This document shows positions 1 through 8,742 of a stretch of 64,000 bases of DNA, in pieces. Origin of the DNA: Lachnospiraceae bacterium (GTDB taxonomy: Bacteria; Bacillota_A; Clostridia; Lachnospirales; Lachnospiraceae); the NCBI GenBank assembly GCA_018365895.1, contig JAGZJD010000004.1, forward strand, positions 28,081 to 92,080. Reading direction: 5' to 3'. The translations under genes were made by a program, and so were the position numbers. Each line of letters starts with the position of its first letter. Position 1 is the first letter of the stretch. The notes beneath the pieces are model-generated. The model did no database searches and was not told the DNA's origin. It saw nothing but the letters and a program-made list of their open reading frames with translations.

Positions 1-833
1 AGTTCTTTGATTACCCCTTCTTCTCGAAGCTCTTTAATCGCAGCATCAAAGTCAGCCTGAAGATCATCATTTCCCTTTTTCAGAAGTGCATATGTACCAC
101 AATCTGCATCATCACCTAATAAACTCACAGTACTCATTTCTATTTCTGCCTCTGGATATCTGTCAAAAAATCTTGTCTGGCAATCAAACACTGTATGCGT
201 ATATGCATCATAAAGACCATTTTCAATACCAGAAAGAATACTTTCATCATTTGGCATTGTCTCTTGCAAAACAATCGGATTATCTGGATGCTCTTCATTG
301 AATGCAACTAATGCTTTACCAATATTATCATTTCCGGAATTTGCCAATGTTTTGCCAGCAAGACTTTCCATATCTGAAATATCTGTACGTCCTTTTTTGA
401 ATACAAGGCGATAATCTCCAAAATACATTAATGACTCTGATGAAACATTATATTTTTCAGCACGGTCTTTATTGTAAGCCATATGGTGCGATACAATATC
501 ATATTTACCAGTTTCAAGTCCTCCAAATAAATTGTCCCATGAATCGCAAACTACTTTAACCTCATACTTATCAGCTATTTTCTTGCCCACTTCTTGAAAC
601 AAGTCATATTCATAACCTGATGGTTTTTCATTTTCATCAAGATAGCAGAATGGTTTGTAACCATTTCCAATTGCAATTTTAATTTTTTTCTTATCGCCAC
701 TTTCTGCCCCTTTATCCTGTTCCTCTGTTTTAGCTGTATTTCCCTCATTAGAATCCTTAGAACCACCACATCCTGCAAGTACTGATACTGCCATAACGCT
801 ACACATTAATAATGCTAATACTTTTTTCTTCAT
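1..833 (-). CDS. Amino-acid-type ABC transporter substrate-binding lipoprotein (3' end outside window)
   Basis: Extracytoplasmic solute-binding protein of the family-3 type (polar amino acids and similar), expected to deliver ligand to an ABC permease. The first 277 codons are visible; the stop lies beyond position 1. The start ATG at 833 follows an AGGAGG site. The N-terminus is a lipoprotein signal (MKKKVLALLM, then lipobox LAGC), a Ser/Lys/Glu-rich linker, then the binding domain opening with IAIGNGYKPFCYLDE. It is a close paralogue of the gene at 895-1767, which lies 61 bp upstream in the same direction, so the two are probably co-transcribed. No permease or ATPase gene is in the window; these may follow past position 1. 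Ligand unknown. Confidence 0.9.
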   Translation of the reverse strand, partial: MKKKVLALLMCSVMAVSVLAGCGGSKDSNEGNTAKTEEQDKGAESGDKKKIKIAIGNGYKPFCYLDENEKPSGYEYDLFQEVGKKIADKYEVKVVCDSWDNLFGGLETGKYDIVSHHMAYNKDRAEKYNVSSESLMYFGDYRLVFKKGRTDISDMESLAGKTLANSGNDNIGKALVAFNEEHPDNPIVLQETMPNDESILSGIENGLYDAYTHTVFDCQTRFFDRYPEAEIEMSTVSLLGDDADCGTYALLKKGNDDLQADFDAAIKELREEGVIKE

Positions 834-894
834 CTTATCTCTTATCCTCCTGTATATTTGTAATTAGTTTATCTTATTATTATTTTGTAATCAC

Positions 895-1767
895 TTATTC
901 CGGAACAACAGAATAATCAGCGTCAAACCATTTCATACTAATCTCTTTAATAGCTCCATCATCTCTAACCGCTTTAATCGCAGCATCAAAATCTTTCTGA
1001 AATTCATCATTTCCCTTTTTCAATAGTGCATATGTTCCACAGTCAGCATCATCATCTACAACACTTACTTTACTCATTTCAATATCTGCCTCTGGATATT
1101 TGTCTAAAAATCGTGTTTGCAAATCAAAAACAGGTGCTATATAAGCGTCATATAAATCATTTTCAATTCCAGCAATCATACTTTCATCAGATGGAACGGT
1201 TTCCTGCAGAATAATCGGGTTATCCTGATGTTCTTCATTATATGCCAAAAACTTTTTGCCCATATTATCATGATCACCATTTGCCAAATTCATTCCTGCA
1301 AGACTTTCCAAATCTGTAATGTCTGTACGTCCTTTTTTGTGAATCGCTCTATATTCGCCAAAATACATCAATGATTCTGCAGAAACATTATATTTTTCTG
1401 CTCTCTGTGGATTAGATGCCAAATGATGAGAGACAACATCATACTTTCCTGTTTCCAAACCTGTAAATAAATTATCCCATGAATCACAAACAACTTCTAC
1501 ATCGTACTTATCAGACATTTTCTCAGCCACTTTTTCGAATACTTCATATTCATATCCAGCTGGTTTCTCAGACTCATCTAAATAACAAAAAGGTTTATAA
1601 CCATTTCCAATTGCAATGGTTACTTTTTGTTTTTCATCAGAATCTTCTTTTTTTTCTGTTTGAGTTTCTGTTTTTGCATTATCCGACTCTTTTTTGTTAC
1701 TACATCCTATTAAGCTAGAAGCAGCAAGAATTCCACACATTAATAATGCTAATACTTTCTTCTTCAT
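895..1767 (-). CDS. Amino-acid-type ABC transporter substrate-binding lipoprotein
   Basis: Family-3 periplasmic-type binding protein, 290 residues, normal for the family. Lipoprotein signal peptide with lipobox LIGC around residues 19-22, then a charged linker, then the bilobed domain (IAIGNGYKPFCYLDESEKP). It shares most of its sequence with the following gene at 1-833, including the NGYKPFCYLDE and DDADCGTYALLKKGND segments, so this is a tandem duplication. ATG 1767 has AGGAGG upstream. It is the first gene after a promoter at 1808-1836 that carries a run of eight G in its spacer. Ligand specificity cannot be read from the sequence. Confidence 0.9.
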   Translation of the reverse strand: MKKKVLALLMCGILAASSLIGCSNKKESDNAKTETQTEKKEDSDEKQKVTIAIGNGYKPFCYLDESEKPAGYEYEVFEKVAEKMSDKYDVEVVCDSWDNLFTGLETGKYDVVSHHLASNPQRAEKYNVSAESLMYFGEYRAIHKKGRTDITDLESLAGMNLANGDHDNMGKKFLAYNEEHQDNPIILQETVPSDESMIAGIENDLYDAYIAPVFDLQTRFLDKYPEADIEMSKVSVVDDDADCGTYALLKKGNDEFQKDFDAAIKAVRDDGAIKEISMKWFDADYSVVPE

Positions 1768-1807
1768 TCTATTCTCTTATCCTCCTGTATAAAATATAAT
1801 TGATGTA

Positions 1808-1836
1808 ATTCTACCCCCCCCTACTATTTTGTCTAA
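1808..1836 (-). promoter_or_regulatory. Promoter of the tandem binding-protein genes, with G8 spacer
   Basis: On the minus strand TTAGAC (1831-1836) and TAGAAT (1808-1813) are separated by exactly 17 bp, and that spacer ends in a run of eight G (1814-1821) directly against the -10 box. It sits 41 bp upstream of the start codon at 1767. The hexamers are imperfect but well placed. A homopolymeric G tract here could vary in length and change spacing. Confidence 0.5.
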
Positions 1837-1908
1837 TTTGTATTTTTTATATATATTGCTATTTATAACTTTCCTCTATTTCCATTAATAAATTGTAATA
1901 AACAAACA

Positions 1909-1958
1909 AAAAACCAACAGTTTTACAGGCATTTTAGCCTATTTTACTGTTGGTTTTT
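1909..1958 (-). terminator. Rho-independent terminator of the kinase/regulator operon
   Basis: AAAAACCAACAGT pairs with ACTGTTGGTTTTT, enclosing a second small stem (AGGC/GCCT). Read on the minus strand the hairpin is followed by TTTTTTGTTTG, 60 bp after the response regulator stop. Confidence 0.85.
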
Positions 1959-2019
1959 CCTATCCTAATCTCATTTCAAAATTCTCTATTATATTTTTTC
2001 ATAATGATAAATTGTTTTA

Positions 2020-2709
2020 TTATACCTTGAATCGATATCCCACACCCCAGATTGTTTCAATGTATTGCGGATTTGAGGTGTCAAACTCAATTTTCTCTCG
2101 AATCTTCTTGATATGAACTGTTACTGTCGCAATATCTCCGATAGATTCCATATCCCAGATTTCGCTGAACAATTCGTCTTTCTTATACACATGGTTTGGG
2201 TGACTTGCAAGAAATGCCAGCAGATCGAATTCTTTTGTGGTAAATGTCTTCTCTTCACCATTTACCCATACTCTTCTTGCTGTTGTATCAATCTTAAGCC
2301 CACGGATTTCAATGATTTTATTTTCCTGTGCATTACTTCCAATCAACCGTTCATAACGAGCTAAATGTGCTTTTACACGCGCTACAAGCTCACTCGGGCT
2401 AAATGGTTTTGTCATATAGTCATCTGCTCCAAGCCCAAGTCCACGAATCTTATCAATATCATCTTTCTTGGCTGATACCATAATGATTGGAGTATTCTTC
2501 TTATTTCGAATCTCTTTACAGATTTCAAATCCATCCACACCTGGAAGCATCAGGTCAAGAATGAACAGATCATAGTCTTTATTTAACGCCTGATGTAATC
2601 CTGCGCTTCCGTCATTCATCACCTCAACCTCAAAGCCGCTCAACTCCAGGTAGTCTTTTTCCAGCTCTGCAATTGCTTCTTCATCTTCAATTATTAATAT
2701 CCTACTCAT
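2020..2709 (-). CDS. OmpR/PhoB-family response regulator
   Basis: DNA-binding response regulator, 229 residues. Receiver domain at about 1-120 with acidic pocket E8/D9, phosphoacceptor D52 (ILDLMLPGVDG) and K in YMTKPFSP. Winged-helix trans_reg_C domain at about 130-229 ending in TIWGVGYRFKV. ATG 2709 is preceded by AGGAGGTACCTGCAA and overlaps the last 8 bp of the upstream kinase gene, so the two are translationally coupled and the kinase at 2702-4198 is its evident partner. The order kinase-then-regulator is the reverse of the common one. Signal and targets unknown. Confidence 0.95.
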   Translation of the reverse strand: MSRILIIEDEEAIAELEKDYLELSGFEVEVMNDGSAGLHQALNKDYDLFILDLMLPGVDGFEICKEIRNKKNTPIIMVSAKKDDIDKIRGLGLGADDYMTKPFSPSELVARVKAHLARYERLIGSNAQENKIIEIRGLKIDTTARRVWVNGEEKTFTTKEFDLLAFLASHPNHVYKKDELFSEIWDMESIGDIATVTVHIKKIREKIEFDTSNPQYIETIWGVGYRFKV

Positions 2710-4198
2710 TTGCAGGTACCTCCTGATATTTTCTTATTACGAAATACATTGTCGTTCCGGTTCCTTCCTTACTTGTCGCCCAGATCTTTCCACCGTGCTC
2801 CTCCACAATCTTCTTCACGATCGACAGTCCGATTCCGCTGCCTCCTTTTGAAGAATTCCGTGACGCATCCGTTCGGTAGAAACGATCAAAAATATTTGGA
2901 AGCTCCTTTGCGCCGATGCCTTTTCCATTATCTTCAAGCTCAACCTGAATGAAATCTCCTACATCTTTAATCCTCAAATTGATAATTGCCTGTTCTTTAT
3001 CCATATATTTCAGTGAATTTGAAATAATATTATTGATTACTCTCTTTAACTGCTCTGCATCTGCAATGATCTTAACACTGCTGTCCACATAATTAAAATA
3101 AGTAAAACCTACTCCTTTTGCGCTAAGTTCTAATTGAAGATCCTCTGCACAGTCATCAAAATAATCTGCCACAAGAAGTGTTGCAAAATTATATGGAATT
3201 CGATTCGTATCAATCTTTGAATACAATGTCAGCTCATTAATCAGTCTCTCCATCTCTGTTGCTTTATTGTAGATCGTCCGAACATATTTATTCATCTTTT
3301 CAGGTGTATCGGCAACTCCATCAATAATTCCTTCTGCATAACCTTTAATTGCTGTAATCGGAGTTTTCAGATCATGAGAAATATTACTGATCAGCTCTTT
3401 ATTCTCTTGGTCAAATTTCAGCTTCTCTTCCGCATTATCCTGAAGTCTTTTTCTCATTTCTTCAAAGTTCTGGCACAGACTTCCAAGCTCATCGTCTGTC
3501 TCCGGTTCCAATTCAAAATCCAGATTACCTTCTTTGATATTATTTGCAGCATCCTGCATCTTTGCGATCGGCTGTGAAATCCCCCGGTAGATCCATATAA
3601 TCATCAGTGATGCCGTCAGCACAAGTGTCAGAATCACTGCCATCAGAATATCAATCAGGAATTCCTTCACTTCCGGCATAACTTCTCCTACATCAGTCAC
3701 AATAAACGCACTTCCCTTAGATCCGTCACTGTACTTAAAGTCTACCTGCTTTAATAATACCGGAAGCTCCCCTCCAAGATAAACTCCATTTTCAGAACCG
3801 GATGTATCTGAATTATATGCCGGAAGTTTGTCTATTACCCTTGTTGTTCCTTCCAGTTCTTCCCCAAGAAATACAATTGTATCTGCTTTTCTTACAAGAA
3901 GATATGAATTTTTCTTTAAAAGCTGTTTATTAAATGTTTCCAGATATGTGGCGTCTTCAAGTTGTGCCGGCGTACACCTTGCAACGTCCGTCAGTTCATG
4001 ATAAGAGGCTTCTGTCAGCCTGTTAAATATCTGAGTTGGATTAGAAAATGTCTCGTAGGTTGTCCCTGTAATTCCATATGTTTTCTCAATTGCTTTAATC
4101 TGGTATTGTCCAAATCCTACAATTGCCAGTGATGTCAAAAAAACCGGAAGTGTAATGACTGTAATAAATGCTATGATCAGCCTCATTTTCAGCTTCAT
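2702..4198 (-). CDS. Membrane sensor histidine kinase with HAMP domain
   Basis: Sensor kinase of about 498 residues. The open frame extends to 4279, but the ATG at 4198 is preferred: it follows GAAAGGATGTAGATGT and begins MKLKMRLIIAF, directly before the first membrane segment. Layout: TM1 about 6-27, extracytoplasmic sensor about 30-178, TM2 about 180-204, HAMP about 205-257, HisKA with phospho-His near residue 275 (SNISHDLKTP), HATPase_c with N box (NNIISNSLKY), G1 (DNGKGI) and G2 (GSGIGLSIVKK). It phosphorylates the regulator encoded by the overlapping gene at 2020-2709. The sensed signal is unknown. Confidence 0.93.
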   Translation of the reverse strand: MKLKMRLIIAFITVITLPVFLTSLAIVGFGQYQIKAIEKTYGITGTTYETFSNPTQIFNRLTEASYHELTDVARCTPAQLEDATYLETFNKQLLKKNSYLLVRKADTIVFLGEELEGTTRVIDKLPAYNSDTSGSENGVYLGGELPVLLKQVDFKYSDGSKGSAFIVTDVGEVMPEVKEFLIDILMAVILTLVLTASLMIIWIYRGISQPIAKMQDAANNIKEGNLDFELEPETDDELGSLCQNFEEMRKRLQDNAEEKLKFDQENKELISNISHDLKTPITAIKGYAEGIIDGVADTPEKMNKYVRTIYNKATEMERLINELTLYSKIDTNRIPYNFATLLVADYFDDCAEDLQLELSAKGVGFTYFNYVDSSVKIIADAEQLKRVINNIISNSLKYMDKEQAIINLRIKDVGDFIQVELEDNGKGIGAKELPNIFDRFYRTDASRNSSKGGSGIGLSIVKKIVEEHGGKIWATSKEGTGTTMYFVIRKYQEVPANE

Positions 4199-4291
4199 AC
4201 ATCTACATCCTTTCACTTTGTTTTTCTTTCTTATCATACCATAAGTTTGCTGACAATTCACGAAAGCACACATAAACATTTATAAATTTTT

Positions 4292-4328
4292 CATAAAAAA
4301 CGGAGACACTGCTGCTGCAATATCTCCG
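4292..4328 (-). terminator. Rho-independent terminator of metK
   Basis: CGGAGA/TCTCCG stem enclosing a GCAGCAGCAG-type loop, followed on the minus strand by TTTTTTATGAAAAA, 26 bp after the metK stop. Confidence 0.85.
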
Positions 4329-4353
4329 CTTAATTGTTCTGCTATTTTTCTTT

Positions 4354-5541
4354 TTATAAATAACTCTTCAGTGTTTCCACTTTATCTAATTTCTCCCACG
4401 GAAGATCCAGATCGTTGCGTCCGAAATGTCCGTAAGCTGCTGTCTGTTTGTAGATCGGACGGCGCAGATCTAACATTTTGATAATTCCTGCCGGACGAAG
4501 ATCAAAGTTCTCTCTGACAATCTCAACTAATTTAGATTCTGCAATCTTACCTGTACCAAATGTATCGATCATAATTGATGTCGGATGTGCAACACCAATT
4601 GCATAGGAAAGCTGGATCTCACATTTCTTTGCAATACCTGCTGCCACGATATTTTTGGCAACATAACGCGCTGCATAAGCTGCTGAACGGTCTACCTTTG
4701 TACAGTCTTTTCCGGAGAAAGCACCACCACCGTGACGAGCTGTTCCACCGTAAGTATCAACAATAATCTTGCGTCCTGTCAGTCCGCTGTCACCGTGAGG
4801 TCCACCGATTACGAAACGTCCTGTCGGGTTGATGAAGAATTTTGTCTTCTCATCAATCATCTCTGCCGGAAGGATCGGCTCAAATACATGTTTCTTAATA
4901 TCGGCATGAATCTGCTCCTGTGTAATATCCGGATCGTGCTGTGTAGAAAGTACAACAGCATCCAGACGGCACGGAACACCTTCTTCATCATATTCTACTG
5001 TAACCTGTGATTTTCCATCTGGTCTCAGATATGGAAGTGTACCGTTCTTTCTTACTTCTGTCAGTCTTCTTGATAACTTATGTGCAAGAGAGATCGGATA
5101 TGGCATATATTCCTCTGTCTCGTCACATGCGTAACCAAACATCATTCCCTGGTCTCCGGCTCCGATTGCGTCCAGCTCTTCATCTGTCATTGTATGCTCT
5201 TTTGCTTCGAGCGCCTTATCTACTCCAAGAGCGATATCTTCTGACTGCTCATCGATCATTGTGATGACACCACAGTTATCTGCATCAAATCCGAATTTTC
5301 CTCGTGTATATCCGATTTCGCGAACTGTTTCACGCACAATTTTCTGGATATCTACGTAAGCATTCGTTGTAATCTCTCCCATAACCATAACCATACCTGT
5401 TGTTGTTGCTGTCTCGCATGCAACACGGCTCATTGGGTCCTGTTCCATTAATGCATCCAGGATCGCATCTGAAATTGCGTCACACATTTTATCCGGATGT
5501 CCTTCTGTTACTGATTCTGATGTAAATAATCTTCTTTCCAT
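4354..5541 (-). CDS. metK: S-adenosylmethionine synthetase
   Basis: Makes S-adenosylmethionine from methionine and ATP in the cytoplasm. About 395 residues, standard length. Visible family signatures are [16 protein letters not shown] at the N-terminus, [12 protein letters not shown], and the glycine-rich loop [16 protein letters not shown]. The frame opens at 5565, but ATG 5541 (MERRLF) is preferred because AAAGGACTTTAAG precedes it and family members start there. The gene is monocistronic: its own promoter, an SAM riboswitch in the leader, and a terminator directly after the stop. Expression is therefore expected to fall when SAM is plentiful. Confidence 0.97.
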   Translation of the reverse strand: MERRLFTSESVTEGHPDKMCDAISDAILDALMEQDPMSRVACETATTTGMVMVMGEITTNAYVDIQKIVRETVREIGYTRGKFGFDADNCGVITMIDEQSEDIALGVDKALEAKEHTMTDEELDAIGAGDQGMMFGYACDETEEYMPYPISLAHKLSRRLTEVRKNGTLPYLRPDGKSQVTVEYDEEGVPCRLDAVVLSTQHDPDITQEQIHADIKKHVFEPILPAEMIDEKTKFFINPTGRFVIGGPHGDSGLTGRKIIVDTYGGTARHGGGAFSGKDCTKVDRSAAYAARYVAKNIVAAGIAKKCEIQLSYAIGVAHPTSIMIDTFGTGKIAESKLVEIVRENFDLRPAGIIKMLDLRRPIYKQTAAYGHFGRNDLDLPWEKLDKVETLKSYL

Positions 5542-5571
5542 CTTAAAGTCCTTTCTTACTATCATACATCG

Positions 5572-5725
5572 AAAAAACAGCCCGAATAATCGGACTGTTT
5601 CTCTATCTTAAACAATCCTCTTATTGTTCGATCACTCGCTCAGGCTGGCACCTTCCTCGATATTTGAGGGGTTGCCGTGGCTTCACAGATCCTTTGTATC
5701 TCCACCACTCTGAATAAAAGGCTAT
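5572..5725 (-). promoter_or_regulatory. SAM-I (S-box) riboswitch with terminator in the metK leader
   Basis: On the minus strand the leader contains the S-box core: AGAGTGGTGGAG, then TGTGAAGCCACGGCAACC, then a stem-loop and GGTGCCAGCCTGAGCGAG, spanning about 5626-5725. It is followed by an alternative pairing segment (GAACAATAAG) and a terminator hairpin at 5572-5599 (AAACAGTCCGA/TCGGGCTGTTTTTT). The established mechanism is SAM binding favouring termination before metK. Confidence 0.93.
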
Positions 5726-5756
5726 TTCTTCTATTTTCATTTGCTGCACGATATAC

Positions 5757-5783
5757 ATTATACCGTTTCCCCGGAAATGTCAA
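5757..5783 (-). promoter_or_regulatory. Promoter of the metK leader
   Basis: Perfect TTGACA (5778-5783) and perfect TATAAT (5757-5762) on the minus strand with a short 15-bp spacer, about 30 bp before the riboswitch begins. Perfect hexamers may compensate for the short spacing. Confidence 0.75.
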
Positions 5784-5824
5784 GCAATTTTTTCACTTTC
5801 CTCCGGTATTTACTTAATGCTTTC

Positions 5825-7117
5825 CTAGCTGACTTTCAGCTTAAATTTCTTAATGTCTTTCTCCGTCTCTACTTTCTCGATCAAACCGCCAAGACGTCTG
5901 ATCTTCTCTTCAAAGCATTCATATCCTCTCTGGATATAAACAATATCGTCTACGATCGTAATTCCATCTGCCACAAGTCCGGCAATACAAAGCGCCGCAC
6001 CGGCTCTCAGATCCGGAGCACTTACTCTCGCACCAGAGAATCTCTCTACGCCTTCAATCGTTGCAGAATTTCCCTCTACTTTAGAGACACCGCCCATACG
6101 AGCCAGCTCATCCAGGTATTTGAAACGATTTTCAAAAATACTCTCTGTAATCGTACTTGTCCCTTCTGACAGAGATAACAGTACTCCCATCTGCGGCTGC
6201 ATATCTGTCGGGAAGCCCGGATATGGAAGTGTCTTTACTTGTGTATGTCCCAGACGCTTCTTCGCCACAACTCTTACTGCATCATCAAATTCTTCTACTT
6301 CGCATCCAATCTCTACAAGCTTCGCTGTCGTTGCCTCCAGATGCTTTGGAATTACATTCATCACCGTTACATCTCCGCGTGTAGCTGCTGCCGCAAACAT
6401 AAATGTACCAGCTTCAATCTGATCCGGAATAATAGAATATGATGTTTTATTTAACTTGGAAACCCCTTTGATACGAATTACATCTGTTCCTGCTCCCTTA
6501 ATATTAGCGCCCATGCTGTTCAGGAAATTGGCAACGTCTACGACATGTGGTTCTTTTGCAACATTCTCCAGAATGGTATTCCCCTCTGCCATCGCTGCTG
6601 CCATCATTACATTGATTGTCGCTCCGACACTGACAACATCAAAATATAAATGTGTTCCCTTCAGTCGTTCTGCTTCTGCAAGAATTGAACCATGCTCAAT
6701 CTCAACCTCTGCTCCAAGAGCACGGAAACCTTTCAGATGCTGATCGATCGGACGACTTCCGATATTACATCCGCCTGGCAGCGCAACTTCTGCTCTCTTG
6801 TATTTTCCTAACAAAGCACCCAGCAGATAGTAAGATGCACGAATCTTCTTTATATAGTCATATTCAATCGCAAGATCACTGATCGTACTCCCATTAATCT
6901 TAACAGTATGCCTGTCAATTCTCTGCACAGTTGCTCCAATTCCACTGATTGCTTCAAGCAATACATTAATATCATTCACATCCGGAAGGTTATCGATTGT
7001 TACTGTCTCATCCGTCATGATCGCTGCCGCGAGAATTGCAAGCGCTGCATTCTTTGCACCGGCAATCTCAACTTCACCAACGAGCGGATTACCACCCTTA
7101 ATTATATACTGTTCCAT
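5825..7117 (-). CDS. murA: UDP-N-acetylglucosamine 1-carboxyvinyltransferase
   Basis: First committed step of peptidoglycan synthesis: transfers enolpyruvate from PEP to UDP-GlcNAc. 430 residues, standard. The EPSP-synthase-like fold is recognised by IAGAKNAALAILAAA at the start, the active-site loop LPGGCNIGSRPIDQH with the catalytic Cys at residue 117 (fosfomycin target in other MurA enzymes), and PGFPTDMQPQ. Firmicutes often carry two paralogues (MurA1/MurA2); which one this is cannot be settled here. ATG 7117 follows GAGGTGCGAT. It has its own promoter at 7223-7250. Confidence 0.96.
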   Translation of the reverse strand: MEQYIIKGGNPLVGEVEIAGAKNAALAILAAAIMTDETVTIDNLPDVNDINVLLEAISGIGATVQRIDRHTVKINGSTISDLAIEYDYIKKIRASYYLLGALLGKYKRAEVALPGGCNIGSRPIDQHLKGFRALGAEVEIEHGSILAEAERLKGTHLYFDVVSVGATINVMMAAAMAEGNTILENVAKEPHVVDVANFLNSMGANIKGAGTDVIRIKGVSKLNKTSYSIIPDQIEAGTFMFAAAATRGDVTVMNVIPKHLEATTAKLVEIGCEVEEFDDAVRVVAKKRLGHTQVKTLPYPGFPTDMQPQMGVLLSLSEGTSTITESIFENRFKYLDELARMGGVSKVEGNSATIEGVERFSGARVSAPDLRAGAALCIAGLVADGITIVDDIVYIQRGYECFEEKIRRLGGLIEKVETEKDIKKFKLKVS

Positions 7118-7222
7118 ATCGCACCTCGATTATCGATTTCTATTTACAGATCCAATTTATTTTTCTAAAATATTATTTGCAAAAATAAAAAAGAAAGCCC
7201 CTAAAAGCTTATAATCTTTACT

Positions 7223-7250
7223 ATTATAGCATAAAATACGGATTTGTAAA
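7223..7250 (-). promoter_or_regulatory. Promoter of murA
   Basis: TTTACA (7245-7250) and TATAAT (7223-7228) on the minus strand with a 16-bp spacer, leaving a leader of about 100 nt before murA. Confidence 0.7.
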
Positions 7251-7266
7251 ATATTTTTTATTTTCC

Positions 7267-7291
7267 AACGCTGCACAGGCCGCTGAGCGTT
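7267..7291. other. GC-rich hairpin upstream of the murA promoter
   Basis: AACGCT pairs with AGCGTT around a GC-rich centre. On the minus strand the following bases (GGAAAATAAAAAATATTTT) are AT-rich but not a clean U-tract, so it is only a possible terminator. The rest of 7118-7503 is AT-rich without further features I can support. Confidence 0.35.
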
Positions 7292-7296
7292 CGATT

Positions 7297-7356
7297 CTAT
7301 TTACTTATTGTGTCAAAAGACGCTTTCAAGTATACGATGATGTTTCTATTTTTCAT
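7297..7356 (-). CDS. Possible 19-residue micro-ORF
   Basis: ATG at 7356 with GGGGAGAAGTACAG upstream opens a 19-codon frame (MKNRNIIVYLKASFDTISK) ending in TAG. About 40 bp upstream is a well-formed promoter (7394-7422), and just downstream is a GC-rich hairpin (7267-7291). The peptide has no recognisable relatives by eye. It could be a real small protein, a leader peptide or a chance frame inside a small RNA. Confidence 0.3.
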   Translation of the reverse strand: MKNRNIIVYLKASFDTISK

Positions 7357-7393
7357 CTGTACTTCTCCCCGGTTTCGCACATGTTCTTCTTTT

Positions 7394-7422
7394 ATTTTAT
7401 CACAGCATATTTCTTCCGTAAA
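7394..7422 (-). promoter_or_regulatory. Promoter between the hypothetical gene and murA
   Basis: TTTACG (7417-7422), 17-bp spacer and TAAAAT (7394-7399) on the minus strand. It would start a transcript carrying the 19-codon frame and possibly reading on towards murA. Confidence 0.5.
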
Positions 7423-7503
7423 GTTGATATTTTCTACAAAACCTTATATTTCGCTTTCGTTTTCCATTAATAATTTTAATTGTTTTAAAAATTTAAACAA
7501 TAT

Positions 7504-7908
7504 CTAATAAAATTTTCTCCGGCAGTGTCTTTTATCACATCTTCTTTTATATAATTCCTGAAAAAGAAGGACCTGAACCAGTTCCCGCACTAACTGTTCT
7601 CTCTCCCTTGCTCCCCCATAATACTGCATCTGTAGTTCTGTTTCTTCTTTTCTATCACTTGTTTGCATTACCTGATTATAAATCCTGCTGCACATCATAC
7701 GAAGCTGAAGCTGATCCGGATATTCATCATAGATCATACTTCCTTCATACTCCATCCGGTCACATTCTGCCTCTACATAAGGAAGTATCTTTTTTGCCAG
7801 ATCCGGATACATGCTTTTCATGTACTCAAAGTCTCTTCGATCGATTTTTTCATCATCATATGCAAGGGGCATTGGATAAGTCATATAATATGGTAGACGA
7901 TATTCCAT
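7504..7908 (-). CDS. Conserved-looking hypothetical protein
   Basis: 134 residues, not recognised. The N-terminus is Tyr/Pro-rich (MEYRLPYYMTYPMPLAYDD); the middle and C-terminus look helical and charged, ending in a basic, Cys/Arg-rich tail (YKRRCDKRHCRRKFY). No signal peptide or membrane segment. It stands alone between the V-ATPase terminator and murA. Codon use resembles its neighbours, and the length and composition suggest a real gene. Function unknown. Confidence 0.7.
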   Translation of the reverse strand: MEYRLPYYMTYPMPLAYDDEKIDRRDFEYMKSMYPDLAKKILPYVEAECDRMEYEGSMIYDEYPDQLQLRMMCSRIYNQVMQTSDRKEETELQMQYYGGAREREQLVRELVQVLLFQELYKRRCDKRHCRRKFY

Positions 7909-7963
7909 GTTCTGTACTCCATTTCAGTTTAATATAGTTTACCATATGAAAAATTCTCTAAAA

Positions 7964-8010
7964 TGTGAAAAAAGCTGTCGCTCACAATCTACATTGCAAG
8001 CGACAGCTTT
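7964..8010 (-). terminator. Terminator of the V-ATPase operon
   Basis: AAAGCTGTCGCT pairs with AGCGACAGCTTT, followed on the minus strand by TTTTTTCAC, 39 bp after the subunit D stop. Confidence 0.9.
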
Positions 8011-8048
8011 CTTTACTTCTATTTAATTGTTATTCAGATTCCAGGTCT

Positions 8049-8708
8049 CTATGCCTTTTCACTGTAATGATGAGCCTCTTCCAGCATCATATCTTTTACT
8101 TTCATCAACCGGATCTGAGAGCTTCGCTCATTCTCATCCAGTTTCATTGTAATGTATTTGATATTTTCCTGTGCCTCCGGAATGATTACATGCTCAAGCG
8201 CATTTACACGCCGTCTTGTTTTCTCAATCTCAGATGCCATGAGCTGGCAGGCTTTCTCTACCTCTGCAAGTCTTAACATATCCGGCAGAATATCCGCAAG
8301 TGACTTCACCGCTCCGTCAAGATCGCTGGATGTAAATGCAAAACCATATGAATAGATATCATTTGCATCTGCAGTTCTTGTGTGGTATTCCATAACCGGA
8401 ATATCAACACTCATAACATTTTTATCACTTACTTCCAGATTTACTTCCTGTTTCGGTATCATGAGCGCAGTATTCAGCGTTGCTGCTGACATACCTGCCT
8501 TAGCGATTACAAAGTTCTTATTGGCAGAAAGAATCCCGGCCTCTACTTTTTTGCGAAGCTCCATATTCTCACGAACGAGATCAAGGAACTGCCGCATCAG
8601 TTCGTCACGTTTATCCTTCAGAAGTTTATGACCTCTTGTAGCTGTGACTAATTTCTTTTTTAATCTTGTCAACTCCATTCGAGTTGGAGTTACCTGGGTA
8701 GATGCCAA
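8049..8708 (-). CDS. ntpD: V-type ATP synthase subunit D (central stalk)
   Basis: Central rotor shaft of the V1 sector, turning inside the A3B3 head. 219 residues, typical. Family signatures are the N-terminal VTPTRMELTRLKKKL and the long antiparallel coiled coil through both termini (KIDLCRRRVNALEH-like segment ETRRRVNALEHV near residue 165). The start is a TTG at 8708 preceded by AAGGTGACGATCG; the family N-terminus fits. It is the last gene of the operon, 34 bp after subunit B and before the terminator. Confidence 0.94.
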   Translation of the reverse strand: MASTQVTPTRMELTRLKKKLVTATRGHKLLKDKRDELMRQFLDLVRENMELRKKVEAGILSANKNFVIAKAGMSAATLNTALMIPKQEVNLEVSDKNVMSVDIPVMEYHTRTADANDIYSYGFAFTSSDLDGAVKSLADILPDMLRLAEVEKACQLMASEIEKTRRRVNALEHVIIPEAQENIKYITMKLDENERSSQIRLMKVKDMMLEEAHHYSEKA

Positions 8709-8742
8709 CGATCGTCACCTTCTTTCTAAGTTTCCTTACGGA

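Noticed and set aside
575..778. 67-codon minus-strand frame near the window start
   Set aside because: Out of phase with the true binding-protein gene that runs from 833 off the window edge.
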